NCBI GenBank assembly: GCA_964560085.1
Contig: CAZLKF010000003.1
Location: 1 to 64,000 of the forward strand
DNA length: 64,000 nucleotides
Direction of reading: 5' to 3'
Source of the DNA: RUG11241 sp964560085
Lineage (GTDB): Bacteria; Bacillota_I; Bacilli_A; RF39; UBA660
A program made the translations under genes and the position numbers. Numbering within the stretch: position 1 is the stretch's first letter; every line of letters starts with the position of its first letter. Shown here in pieces: positions 41,946 through 49,972 of this stretch. Below the pieces are notes generated by a model that worked only from the letters and a program-made list of their open reading frames with translations, did not search any database and was not told where the DNA came from.

Positions 41946-44367
41946 AATTTTTATTTTCATCTAAATTTAATTCAATTTTATAAACATCGTAATTTTTTGA
42001 AATTATTTCTGTTTCTAAATTCTCAATAAATAGTGTCGCTTTAAAATCTTTAATTGAGGCATTAATTGCTGCTGCTAATTCTTCGTTTAAACCGATTGAC
42101 AACAACTTAATTGGTGTTTTTAAAGAAACATTATTGTTAGTTTTTTCACCTCGTGCAAGGCTAATTATTTCATTTATAGCATCACCATTTTTAACTTCAG
42201 AAGCAAAATTAAATTTAAACTTCTTTATTTCAGTTAAATGAATTGACTTAGAATCATGATACAATTCTTGATATATTTCTTCTGTTATAAATGGGAAGAA
42301 AATACTAAAGTCCTGTAATAATTTATAAAGTAACATATAAACTGTTTTTTGGCCACTATATCGTGCTTTTTCCCCGAATTCTTCAGGGCGATACAATCTG
42401 TGTTTAACAATTTCGATATAATTGTCACAGAAATTCCAGAAGAACTTTTCTAGATTGTTTAAAGCAAGACCAATTTCATAATCATCTAAATATTTTAAGA
42501 AATTTTCTTCCATTTCCATAAACTTGCCCAATATCCATCTATCAATATATTCAAAATCATTGAATTCTCTATCTTCATAATCAGTTAAATGCATTTCTAC
42601 AAATTTTGAAACATTCCATATTTTATTGACCAATTTACGTCCGCGAAGTAAAGTTTCATCACTAAACATAATATCTGTTCCTAAGCGTCCGGAAGCAGCC
42701 CAATAACGAACGACATCAGCAGAGTAATTTTTTATAATGTCAGCTGGTTCAACTTTGCTATTACCTTTTGACTTGCTGATTTTTTCGCCTTTACCAGCCA
42801 TAACAAAGCCAGAAATCATAACATTATCCCAAGGTCTAAGTCCAAAATGATAAAAGCTTTTGACAATCGTATAGAAATCCCAAGTGCGAATAATTTCACT
42901 GGCATTGCATCTTAAACTCATCGGTTTTAAAATATTTTCGTAATTATTTTCTTCGCCATAGCGCATATTGATTAAAGGAGTTACTGAAGATGTTGCCCAA
43001 GTATCCATAACATCTGTTTCAGGAATAAATTCATGAGTATGGCAATTTGGACATTCTTTAACTTTTGGAGTATCAACTAAAGGATTAACTGGTAAATCTT
43101 CAGCATTCGCAAATATTGGTGTTCCACATTCTTTACAATACCAAACTGGGAATGGAACTCCAAAGTAGCGTTGACGAGATATGCACCAATCCCAAGCAAC
43201 ATTATTAACCCATTCATCATATCTTGCATGCATATGCTCTGGATGCCACTTTATTTCATTGCCAATATTCAAAAATTCTTCTTTATGATTCATAATATCA
43301 ATGAACCATTGTTTCATAATCGAATATTCAACTTCTCTACCACAACGTTCATGAACTTGAACTTCATGCTCTAAATCTTCGATTTTTTGAATAAACCCAC
43401 CATTTTGTAAGTCTTCAATTATCTGTTTACGTGCTTCTTTAATTTTCATTCCACCATATGTTGGAATATTATCACTTATATGACCATCATTTGTAAATAT
43501 ATGATGAAGTGGTAAATTGTATTTTTTCCACCATTCAATATCCGTTTGATCGCCAAAAGTACAACACATAACAACGCCTGTTCCTTTATCAACTGCAACT
43601 TTTTCATCGCCCATAATTGGGACATCGACATCAATAACAGGAATATGTGCAGTAAGACCTATTAAATGATTATGCTTTTCATCACTAGGATTAACAAAAA
43701 CGCAGACAATTGCAGGTAACAATTCTGGACGAGTTGTCGCGATTGTAAATTCTTCATCTGTTTCAACAGTTTTAAAATTAACATAATTAAAAGTTGTTTT
43801 AATAGTCTTTGTTTCTAATTCAGCTTGGGCAATGGAAGTTAAACATTCATTGCACCATAAAGCTGGACTTTCTTTGTGATAGCAATGTCCTTTAGAGGCC
43901 AAATCAAGGAATGATGTTTGACTTATTTTAATAGTTGAAGGTGAAACTGTTTTGTAAGCATAATTCCAATTAGCGCTTACGCCTAAACTTTTAAATAGAT
44001 CTTTAAATTCATTTTCGTATTTATCTGTTGTTTCATAACAAAGACGTGAAAATTCCTCACGACCTATTTCATGCGCTCTTTTACCCTGTTCTTTCTCAAC
44101 TAATCTTTCACTTGGTAATCCATTATCATCAAAACCAAACGGATAGAAAACATTGTATCCACTTAATCTTTTGTAGCGAGCAATCATTTCCGCTTGTGAA
44201 TAAGAAAATATATGACCTATGTGAATTTTGCCATTTACTGTTGGTGGTGGTGTATCAATTGAATAAACTTTTCTTTCATCTTGTTTAAATTCGTAAATTT
44301 TATTATCTTGCCAATAACTAGACCATTTTGCTTCTTTTTCTAATGCAACATACTTATTATCTAACAT
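41944..44367 (-). CDS. valS: Valine--tRNA ligase
   Basis: 807 aa, class I synthetase charging tRNA-Val. HIGH motif in PPPTVNGKIHIGHIFSYSQ near residue 47, KMSKS motif as KISKS (GEKISKSKGNSKVEP) near residue 530, an editing (CP1) domain with TTRPELLPAIVCVFVNPSD and a zinc-like CKECGTPIF...CPNCHTHEF pair. It is shorter than typical bacterial ValS (~880) because the C-terminal coiled-coil arm is missing or vestigial; it resembles the compact ValS type seen in archaea and some Firmicutes. Expression is governed by the upstream T-box. Confidence 0.95.
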   Translation of the reverse strand: MLDNKYVALEKEAKWSSYWQDNKIYEFKQDERKVYSIDTPPPTVNGKIHIGHIFSYSQAEMIARYKRLSGYNVFYPFGFDDNGLPSERLVEKEQGKRAHEIGREEFSRLCYETTDKYENEFKDLFKSLGVSANWNYAYKTVSPSTIKISQTSFLDLASKGHCYHKESPALWCNECLTSIAQAELETKTIKTTFNYVNFKTVETDEEFTIATTRPELLPAIVCVFVNPSDEKHNHLIGLTAHIPVIDVDVPIMGDEKVAVDKGTGVVMCCTFGDQTDIEWWKKYNLPLHHIFTNDGHISDNIPTYGGMKIKEARKQIIEDLQNGGFIQKIEDLEHEVQVHERCGREVEYSIMKQWFIDIMNHKEEFLNIGNEIKWHPEHMHARYDEWVNNVAWDWCISRQRYFGVPFPVWYCKECGTPIFANAEDLPVNPLVDTPKVKECPNCHTHEFIPETDVMDTWATSSVTPLINMRYGEENNYENILKPMSLRCNASEIIRTWDFYTIVKSFYHFGLRPWDNVMISGFVMAGKGEKISKSKGNSKVEPADIIKNYSADVVRYWAASGRLGTDIMFSDETLLRGRKLVNKIWNVSKFVEMHLTDYEDREFNDFEYIDRWILGKFMEMEENFLKYLDDYEIGLALNNLEKFFWNFCDNYIEIVKHRLYRPEEFGEKARYSGQKTVYMLLYKLLQDFSIFFPFITEEIYQELYHDSKSIHLTEIKKFKFNFASEVKNGDAINEIISLARGEKTNNNVSLKTPIKLLSIGLNEELAAAINASIKDFKATLFIENLETEIISKNYDVYKIELNLDENKN

Positions 44368-44384
44368 AATATCCCTCCTTAAAT

Positions 44385-44604
44385 AAAAAAAGAGTAATCA
44401 TCCCAAAGGACGAATTACTCGTGGTACCACCTTAATTTATACTCAAAAATGTAACGTATTGCTACGGCATATTCTATTTACTTAAATATGCAACTCCCAA
44501 GCTACCTTCAACAAGTTTCTTTAAGAAAGGTTTCCAGTCGCTGACCTTTCATTCCTATTAAATAATTTCTTGTTTACTCCTCTTGTTCTTCGTTTTTATG
44601 CTGT
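44385..44604 (-). ncRNA. T-box leader of valS (specifier GUA)
   Basis: The minus-strand leader carries the T-box core AAGGTGGTACCACG (44433-44420), followed by a terminator hairpin (GAGTAAT/ATTACTC, 44420-44392) and a U run. Stem I can be drawn with AACAAG/CTTGTT above and CAAG/CTTG below; the internal loop has an AGTA box on one side and GAAGGTAG on the other, so the specifier is GTA (44505-44503), a valine codon. Uncharged tRNA-Val would stabilise the antiterminator and switch valS on. Stem III is GAAAGGT/ACCTTTC. Confidence 0.92.
44392..44420 (-). terminator. T-box regulated terminator of valS
   Basis: Hairpin with outer arms GAGTAAT/ATTACTC and inner TC/GA and CC/GG pairs, then seven U (44391-44385). 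It competes with the antiterminator formed by the T-box. Confidence 0.9.
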
Positions 44605-44605
44605 A

Positions 44606-44634
44606 ATTATATATCTTTTTTCTATTTATGTCAA
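44606..44634 (-). promoter_or_regulatory. Consensus SigA promoter of valS
   Basis: A perfect match: TTGACA (44634-44629), 17-nt spacer, TATAAT (44611-44606). The -35 lies over the last codons of the upstream phosphatase gene. Confidence 0.93.
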
Positions 44635-45269
44635 TTATTAAAATTAATTCGTTCAATATTAACTAATTCATTATTTGCAAATGAAAGCTTGAATATTTCT
44701 GGTGTTCTAAATGAATCATTTATAATGTCTTTATTATTATACTTCAACCATCTTTTTTTACCAATTAAGTTTGCCTCAATTAACAAGCACCAATTCATTA
44801 GTAAAAAAGTCATCGCAGTTGCATGCGAAACAATGACTGATTTTCCATCTTCAGGAGTTGTTTCTAACACCACATTTAATCCTTTAAGCATTCGGGCACA
44901 AACTTCATATCTAGATTCACCGTTCTTAGTTTTTACTTTACCATCGTATAGTTGTTCTAACCAAAAATTATCATCTATCCCTTCTGTATTACCTAGTTTT
45001 CTTTCATTAAATAAAGAATTAATGATTATTGGTAATCCATTTAATTCCGCTATGTATTTTGCAGTTGAGATAGTGCGCTCATAGGTTGATGAAAAAACAT
45101 GACTGATTTCCTCTTTAAATAATGTGTTTGCTAAATCAGAAGCCTTTTTTTCACCATCACTACTTAATGGTATTTTCTCATTTTTTTCTTGTTCAGTCAT
45201 ATTATCAATATAATTCAATTGACTTCCTGTCAAAGGTTTTGCATGCCTTATTAAATAAATTTCTTTCAT
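44631..45269 (-). CDS. Histidine phosphatase family protein
   Basis: 212 aa. A phosphoglycerate-mutase-like acid phosphatase: catalytic RHAKP (His at about 9) near the N-terminus, SSTYERTISTAKYIAE, the acid ERKLG and the second histidine SHATAM. The substrate may be a small phosphate ester; 2,3-bisphosphoglycerate mutase motifs are not complete. Cytoplasmic. Its 3' end carries the valS promoter. Confidence 0.88.
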   Translation of the reverse strand: MKEIYLIRHAKPLTGSQLNYIDNMTEQEKNEKIPLSSDGEKKASDLANTLFKEEISHVFSSTYERTISTAKYIAELNGLPIIINSLFNERKLGNTEGIDDNFWLEQLYDGKVKTKNGESRYEVCARMLKGLNVVLETTPEDGKSVIVSHATAMTFLLMNWCLLIEANLIGKKRWLKYNNKDIINDSFRTPEIFKLSFANNELVNIERINFNN

Positions 45270-45289
45270 ATTTTCTCCAATTATTATAA

Positions 45290-45312
45290 AATCCTACTAA
45301 TAAGTAGGATTT
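45290..45312 (-). terminator. Terminator after tRNA-Asn
   Basis: AATCCTACT/AGTAGGATT hairpin with a four-base loop just beyond the tRNA CCA end; the U run is short. Confidence 0.72.
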
Positions 45313-45324
45313 ATATACAACTAA

Positions 45325-45401
45325 TGGCGCCTCAAGTAGGACTCGAACCTACGACCCCTTGATTAACAGTCAAGTGCTCTAACCGACTGAGCTATTGAGG
45401 C
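45325..45401 (-). tRNA. tRNA-Asn (anticodon GTT)
   Basis: Minus-strand cloverleaf with acceptor GCCTCAA/TTGAGGC, D arm AGCTCAGTCGGTTAGAGC, anticodon arm CTTGA-CTGTTAA-TCAAG giving GTT, T arm GTAGG-TTCGAGT-CCTAC, discriminator G and encoded CCA. All stems are complete. Confidence 0.96.
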
Positions 45402-45449
45402 CCTACAAATAGTATACCACTAACTTGTCTTTTTACAATAATTTTTAAA

Positions 45450-46742
45450 TTATTTAAAAATTCCTAAATATTCTTCTAAAGTTAAATTGCTTTGCATTAT
45501 TTCTGTTGCAACAGGAATACCGACATAGCGGACATGCCAAGGTTCGTAACTATAGCCAGTAATCAACTCTTTACCTTTAGGATATCTGATAATAAATCCA
45601 TATTTATAACAATTACTTGCTAACCATTTACCACTTTCAGTATTTCCGAAAGATTGGCTTACTTGACCAATGTCAAAAGCCAAACCGGTTTGATGTTCTG
45701 AATGGCCAGGTTTTGCTGATCTTTGGTTTGCATATGTCAAGCCATAATTTTTCACATATCTATTATATATTGCTGTTTGTGTACTATAAGATCGATACCC
45801 TGACTTTAATTTAAGGTTGTATCCTAAGGTATCTGCTTCAGTTTGCATTTTCTTTAATTCTTCGTTCGCTTCAGTATTTAAACCCCCAAAATTAGATGGA
45901 ATACTATATTTCTTGTTTACGATTAAAATTCCCTTAATATATGTTGGTCCTTTAACAGTTTCTTCATAGCCATCATTCATGTCATTCTCATTAAAAACTT
46001 TTACCGTTCGTGTTACTTTAACTTCATTATCAGAGGTATCATTAGCAGTATATGTAACAATATAATCACCAACTTTTGATGTATCTATTTCATTTTCAAT
46101 TTTTATATTATCTAAAATTTTGCCATCACAATTATCAACAACTTGAACTCCATATTCTTCATAAATTCCATTCAATTTAATTGTTAACAAACTTGCCCCA
46201 TTTAAAGAAATTGTCGGTTTTATAGAATCATGGCTGTTTAATATTCTTTCGGTAGTTGTCTCATTACCGTTGCTATCTTTAACTTTATAAATTATTCTAT
46301 CATTATGTCTTTCAGTTAAAACTTTTCCCGTAATATCGCCATCATAATTGTCGGTTGCTCTATAACCTTGTTCTACAAAGTCTCGTCCACATAAAACGTA
46401 TTCCTTATCACCAAGTAAATTCAACTCTGGTGCTATATTGTCAACTATTTTCACAATTCGTGTAATGTTTCGCTGAGCTAGACCTTTTTTGATAGTATAT
46501 ATCAACTCATAAGTATTTATACTGCTCGTATCAACATTGCCTGTTACAATAACTTCATTCTGTATTTTTTGACCAAAAAAAGTAGCGTCCACACCTAAAT
46601 CATTATATTGGTCCCCCAATGTTACAGTTAATTCTTCATCGCCAATTAATTTTAAACTTAAAAAGGGATTGTATATAATTAATCCGATTAAAGCAGTAAA
46701 CCATATGATAAATAGTAATATCTTTAATTCTTTATTATGCAT
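45450..46742 (-). CDS. D-alanyl-D-alanine carboxypeptidase (VanY-like) with DUF5011 repeats
   Basis: 430 aa. An N-terminal membrane helix (about 8-26), three DUF5011 Ig-like domains (about 28-100, 102-170, 172-250; GDEELTVTLGDQYNDLGVDATF, LLGDKEYVLCGRDFVEQGYRATDNYDG) and a C-terminal VanY-type metallopeptidase (about 290-430): LKSGYRSYSTQTAIYN, zinc motif PGHSEHQTGLAFDIG and EPWHVRYVG. It would trim the terminal D-Ala from stem peptides outside the membrane. It shares its Ig scaffold with four other proteins in the window. Confidence 0.92.
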   Translation of the reverse strand: MHNKELKILLFIIWFTALIGLIIYNPFLSLKLIGDEELTVTLGDQYNDLGVDATFFGQKIQNEVIVTGNVDTSSINTYELIYTIKKGLAQRNITRIVKIVDNIAPELNLLGDKEYVLCGRDFVEQGYRATDNYDGDITGKVLTERHNDRIIYKVKDSNGNETTTERILNSHDSIKPTISLNGASLLTIKLNGIYEEYGVQVVDNCDGKILDNIKIENEIDTSKVGDYIVTYTANDTSDNEVKVTRTVKVFNENDMNDGYEETVKGPTYIKGILIVNKKYSIPSNFGGLNTEANEELKKMQTEADTLGYNLKLKSGYRSYSTQTAIYNRYVKNYGLTYANQRSAKPGHSEHQTGLAFDIGQVSQSFGNTESGKWLASNCYKYGFIIRYPKGKELITGYSYEPWHVRYVGIPVATEIMQSNLTLEEYLGIFK

Positions 46743-46793
46743 ACTTACATCCTCTTTATTGTAATAATTATATCATTTTTTTGTTAATAAAAA

Positions 46794-46810
46794 AAGTAGT
46801 GTAACTACTT
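46794..46810 (-). terminator. Terminator after KsgA/Erm-like gene
   Basis: AAGTAG/CTACTT hairpin near the stop codon followed by an A/T-rich U run on the minus strand. Confidence 0.65.
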
Positions 46811-47602
46811 CTCCTTAAAATAATCATTAATTATTTCATATAATTTTTTTAATTCTTCATTTGAACAAGTACTAAATTGCTTGATAAGAATTTCATTTGG
46901 TATTTGTAAATTGTCGATTATTTGTTTGCTCATTTTTTGAGTTAAAACATCACCATTTATCTTATAAAGTTTAATAAATGATTCAATTAAACCATTTTTA
47001 ATTTTCTTATCATGATATAAAAACATATATCTAAATAATAGTAATGTTTTATCAATTATTTCTTCTTCACTTTTTAATGTTAACTTTAACATTGCTGACA
47101 TTACGTGAGGTTTAGGCTCAAAAGCGTCTGGCGTTATTTCCATTATTTTTTCTGATTTAAAATAACAATTTGTCAATAAACCCAACTTGGTAATTGCTTG
47201 TGTATCAACATTAGTAGCATATCGATTTCCGGTTATCATAATTATTTCTTTAGCCTTGCATTTTACCATTTTAATGATAAAAGGTTCAATAATACTATAG
47301 GGTAAACAAGTTATTACTTTATCACATTCAGGAATATAAGTATCTATTACCGATTCATAAATAAACTCAATATTATTGGCAACAATCTTATCGAGAAATG
47401 GTTTTAATCTTCGATCAAGCTCAATCGCGTATACTTTTTTAACACGTGGGGCTATTAATTTAGTAATATTTCCTTTCCCACTTCCAACCTCAACAACAAT
47501 ATCATTTTTAGTTAAAGATGACATTTCTAGTAGCTTTTCAATAACAATTTGATCAATTAAAAAATGTTGATCAAATCTATCAGTATCATTTATAAAATCC
47601 AT
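46805..47602 (-). CDS. KsgA/Erm-family rRNA adenine methyltransferase, divergent
   Basis: 265 aa. The fold is that of rRNA adenine N6-dimethyltransferases: QHFLID (residues 12-17), SAM motif I VVEVGSGKGNITKLI, YAIELDRRLKPFL and a C-terminal helical domain. Motif IV, normally N-L-P-Y, is CLPY at residues 99-102: the Asn that positions the target adenine is replaced by Cys. It could be a KsgA (RsmA) with a relaxed motif, an Erm-like enzyme, or a non-catalytic ribosome-assembly factor. It follows the 216-aa unknown gene and rel on the same strand. Confidence 0.75.
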   Translation of the reverse strand: MDFINDTDRFDQHFLIDQIVIEKLLEMSSLTKNDIVVEVGSGKGNITKLIAPRVKKVYAIELDRRLKPFLDKIVANNIEFIYESVIDTYIPECDKVITCLPYSIIEPFIIKMVKCKAKEIIMITGNRYATNVDTQAITKLGLLTNCYFKSEKIMEITPDAFEPKPHVMSAMLKLTLKSEEEIIDKTLLLFRYMFLYHDKKIKNGLIESFIKLYKINGDVLTQKMSKQIIDNLQIPNEILIKQFSTCSNEELKKLYEIINDYFKEK

Positions 47603-47617
47603 ACTATCCTCCTTGTT

Positions 47618-48268
47618 CTATTGCTCGAATCTGCGTAAAAAAGCAATTCTCTTTGATTCCAATTTTTGATAATATTCATCATTGTGAAATTCACGATAAT
47701 CATGTACCGCTTCCAGCAATTGATTGTTTAAAGTATTATAAGTCATTAAATCTTCAGCAGTTGTATAACCAATAAATATACTTGATAAACGTGATGCGAA
47801 TAAACTATTAACACACTTTTGTAATTCAACATCTGAGATATTATCCATAAAAAAGTGAATTCGTAATCTTCTTTCTAGTTTTTGTCTTAAATCCATATCA
47901 ATTAGAGAAAAATTGGCAAATTCTAATTCATAAACATCTCGAAAATTACCACCAAATATTATTTCTGCTTGAGATTCTATATCTATATAATTAGTAACAA
48001 TTCCTTTTAATTGTAATTGCTTCAATAATTCTAAAAAAAGATATTGTTGCCAAACCTCAATTGTTATTGATTTTTTATCTAAATTTTCTGGAATTCCAGC
48101 AATTATTTTTTTTACAATTGACGAATTTGCAAAATCTATAATGACATCGATTGTTTCAAAATCTTGAGTATTAATAGTTTCTTTAATTTCATTTATTTCT
48201 TCCTCAGTTAAATCATAATGAATTTCATTATCATAAACATTAGAATATAAATGATTTACAGCATACAT
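47618..48268 (-). CDS. Uncharacterised cytoplasmic protein between rel and KsgA-like gene
   Basis: 216 aa, no signal peptide or membrane segment; I do not recognise the family. It is acidic at the N-terminus and mainly helical by composition, with a basic C-terminal helix (YYQKLESKRIAFLRRFEQ). The RBS is AGGGGG. It sits 36 nt downstream of rel and 15 nt upstream of the KsgA-like gene, so it is probably co-transcribed with both and may work in ribosome or stringent-response physiology; this is inference from position only. Confidence 0.6.
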   Translation of the reverse strand: MYAVNHLYSNVYDNEIHYDLTEEEINEIKETINTQDFETIDVIIDFANSSIVKKIIAGIPENLDKKSITIEVWQQYLFLELLKQLQLKGIVTNYIDIESQAEIIFGGNFRDVYELEFANFSLIDMDLRQKLERRLRIHFFMDNISDVELQKCVNSLFASRLSSIFIGYTTAEDLMTYNTLNNQLLEAVHDYREFHNDEYYQKLESKRIAFLRRFEQ

Positions 48269-48304
48269 TTGAATTCCCCCTACTTGTTATTATAAACCTT
48301 TATT

Positions 48305-49765
48305 TTAAGAATTTCCACTCTTTATAGGATTAAGTGATTTAGTAAATTCGCGAATTTTTCTTTTTGCATATGTTGTTTGTGCATTATCAATCCATTCAGT
48401 TTTTGGGCCATATGCCAATTCATCAGTTAATATTTTTATGCGATCTTTACTATGCAATTGATAAGTAACATCAACTAATTTGTCATTGACAATAGCCCCA
48501 ATCATCATATTTCCAATATCAGTATGAATGTGATAAGCAAAATCAATAACTGTTGAACCAGCTGGCAATTCAACTACTTCTCCTTTTGGTGTATAAACAT
48601 AAATATTGGGTGCAAATAGTTCTTTTTTGACTTGTGAAACAAATTCCGCATTATCACTAAACATACTATTTATTTCATTTAATGATTTAAAAAATTGAAA
48701 TTTTTGACGCAGATCTTCTTGCATAACATCACGAGCTTGACCTTTAGAAATATCCCAATAAGCAGTTAGTCCAAAGGAAGCAATTCTATCCATTTCAAAA
48801 GTTCTTATCTGAGTCTGAATTAATCTTTCATCAGGACCAAACACCGTTGTATGCAAAGATCTATACATATTTGTCTTCGGATTACAAATATAATCTTTAA
48901 ATTTATCATTAATTGGTGGATATTTTGAATGAATCAACATTAAAGCGTAATAGCAATTTTTGATTTCATCTACCATTACTTTTAATGCTAACAAATCATG
49001 AATATCCGATAATTTATGGTTCTGTTCCAATTGTTTATAAATACCATAGATGTTTTTGGTTCGAACTTTAATTTCAAAAGGAATTGAATTGTCACTTAAT
49101 AAAGAAGAAATAGTGCTCAAAATTTCTTTTATACACTTTTCGCTATCTTGTTCAATATTTTGAACTTTATCTTTAATATCTTCATATATTTTAGGTTTTA
49201 ATTGGCGAAGCGATAAATCTTCTAATTCGCTTTTTATACGATATGCGCCTATGTAATATGCTAAAGGAACAAATAACTCCATTGTTTCTAAAGAAATTTC
49301 TTGTCTTTTTTGTTCATTTTTGAATTCGATTGTTCGCATGTTGTGTAAGCGATCTGCTAATTTTACAATAATTATTCGAACATCATTTGTAATACCAGTA
49401 ATTATCTTTCGCGTATTTGCTAAGTTTTGTTCACTTTTACTAGAAAAATTTATTTTGGAAATTTTCGTAACTCCATCAACCAATAAAGCAACATTAGGAT
49501 TAAATAAATGAGCAATCTCTTCTTTTGTTGCTTTTGTATCCTCTAACACATCATGCAATAAACCAGCGCAAATAGTATCGCGATCAGCATGCATTTCTGA
49601 TAAAATATAAGCAACATTAAGTGGATGGGTAATATAAGGTTCCCCACTTTGCCTTAATTGACCTTTATGCATAGTATTAGCATAATCATAACACTTTGTT
49701 ATAAATTCCACTTCTTCTTGGTTATAATTTTTTACATGGTTGATCAAATCGGTTATTGTAATCAT
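48305..49765 (-). CDS. rel: Bifunctional (p)ppGpp synthetase/hydrolase, short form without ACT
   Basis: 486 aa. An HD hydrolase domain (about 30-180; HKGQLRQSGEPYITHPLNVA, GLLHDVLEDTKA), a synthetase domain (about 230-350; KNIYGIYKQLEQ, DIHDLLALKVMVD, YICNPKTNMYRSLHTTVFGP, EIQIRT as TQIRTFEMDRIASFGLTAYW) and a TGS domain (about 385-445; IYVYTPKGEVVELPAGSTVIDFAYHIHTDIG) are present. The helical, zinc-finger and ACT/RRM parts found in ~730-aa Rel proteins are absent, and no frameshifted remainder lies downstream. It makes and breaks (p)ppGpp. An attenuator-like leader precedes it. Confidence 0.9.
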   Translation of the reverse strand: MITITDLINHVKNYNQEEVEFITKCYDYANTMHKGQLRQSGEPYITHPLNVAYILSEMHADRDTICAGLLHDVLEDTKATKEEIAHLFNPNVALLVDGVTKISKINFSSKSEQNLANTRKIITGITNDVRIIIVKLADRLHNMRTIEFKNEQKRQEISLETMELFVPLAYYIGAYRIKSELEDLSLRQLKPKIYEDIKDKVQNIEQDSEKCIKEILSTISSLLSDNSIPFEIKVRTKNIYGIYKQLEQNHKLSDIHDLLALKVMVDEIKNCYYALMLIHSKYPPINDKFKDYICNPKTNMYRSLHTTVFGPDERLIQTQIRTFEMDRIASFGLTAYWDISKGQARDVMQEDLRQKFQFFKSLNEINSMFSDNAEFVSQVKKELFAPNIYVYTPKGEVVELPAGSTVIDFAYHIHTDIGNMMIGAIVNDKLVDVTYQLHSKDRIKILTDELAYGPKTEWIDNAQTTYAKRKIREFTKSLNPIKSGNS

Positions 49766-49777
49766 TTTAATCCTCCC

Positions 49778-49909
49778 TTAGAAAACGCAAAACGGCGCTC
49801 TAAATAATAGAGTCACCGTTTTTTTGAATTCAACAATATTTTTTAAGGAAGACCAGCACGAAAAAATTCGCATGTTGTGTTTCAAACTCTTTTGAGTATT
49901 TTTTTTCAT
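49778..49909 (-). CDS. Possible 43-aa leader ORF before rel
   Basis: ATG at 49909 opens a frame of 43 codons (starts MKKNTQKSLKHNMRIF, ends FRAPFCVF) that ends right before the rel ribosome site and runs through the terminator-like hairpin. The upstream GGGGATGAT is only a weak Shine-Dalgarno. It may be a leader peptide in an attenuator or a chance open frame. Confidence 0.25.
   Translation of the reverse strand: MKKNTQKSLKHNMRIFSCWSSLKNIVEFKKTVTLLFRAPFCVF
49789..49822 (-). terminator. Attenuator-like hairpin upstream of rel
   Basis: Long stem AAAACGGTG/CGCCGTTTT plus inner CTCTA/TAGAG, with a GCGTTTTC tail on the minus strand. It lies between the promoter at 49935-49964 and the rel start, so it must be passed for rel expression. 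Confidence 0.62.
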
Positions 49910-49934
49910 ACTATCATCCCCAATTAATGCATTT

Positions 49935-49964
49935 AATATACTACTTAATTAGTTAAAATGTCAA
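49935..49964 (-). promoter_or_regulatory. Promoter of rel leader
   Basis: TTGACA (49964-49959), 18-nt spacer, TATATT (49940-49935) on the minus strand, giving a leader of about 160 nt before the rel ATG. Confidence 0.7.
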
Positions 49965-49972
49965 GTATTTAT

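Noticed and set aside
45290..45401. tRNA-Asn region considered as an integration site
   Set aside because: No integrase or repeated tRNA 3' end is found in the window.
49789..49909. Leader of rel considered as SRP RNA or 6S RNA
   Set aside because: A GGAAGACCAGCAC-like string occurs on plus, but the conserved SRP apical loop and 6S bubble layout are not present.
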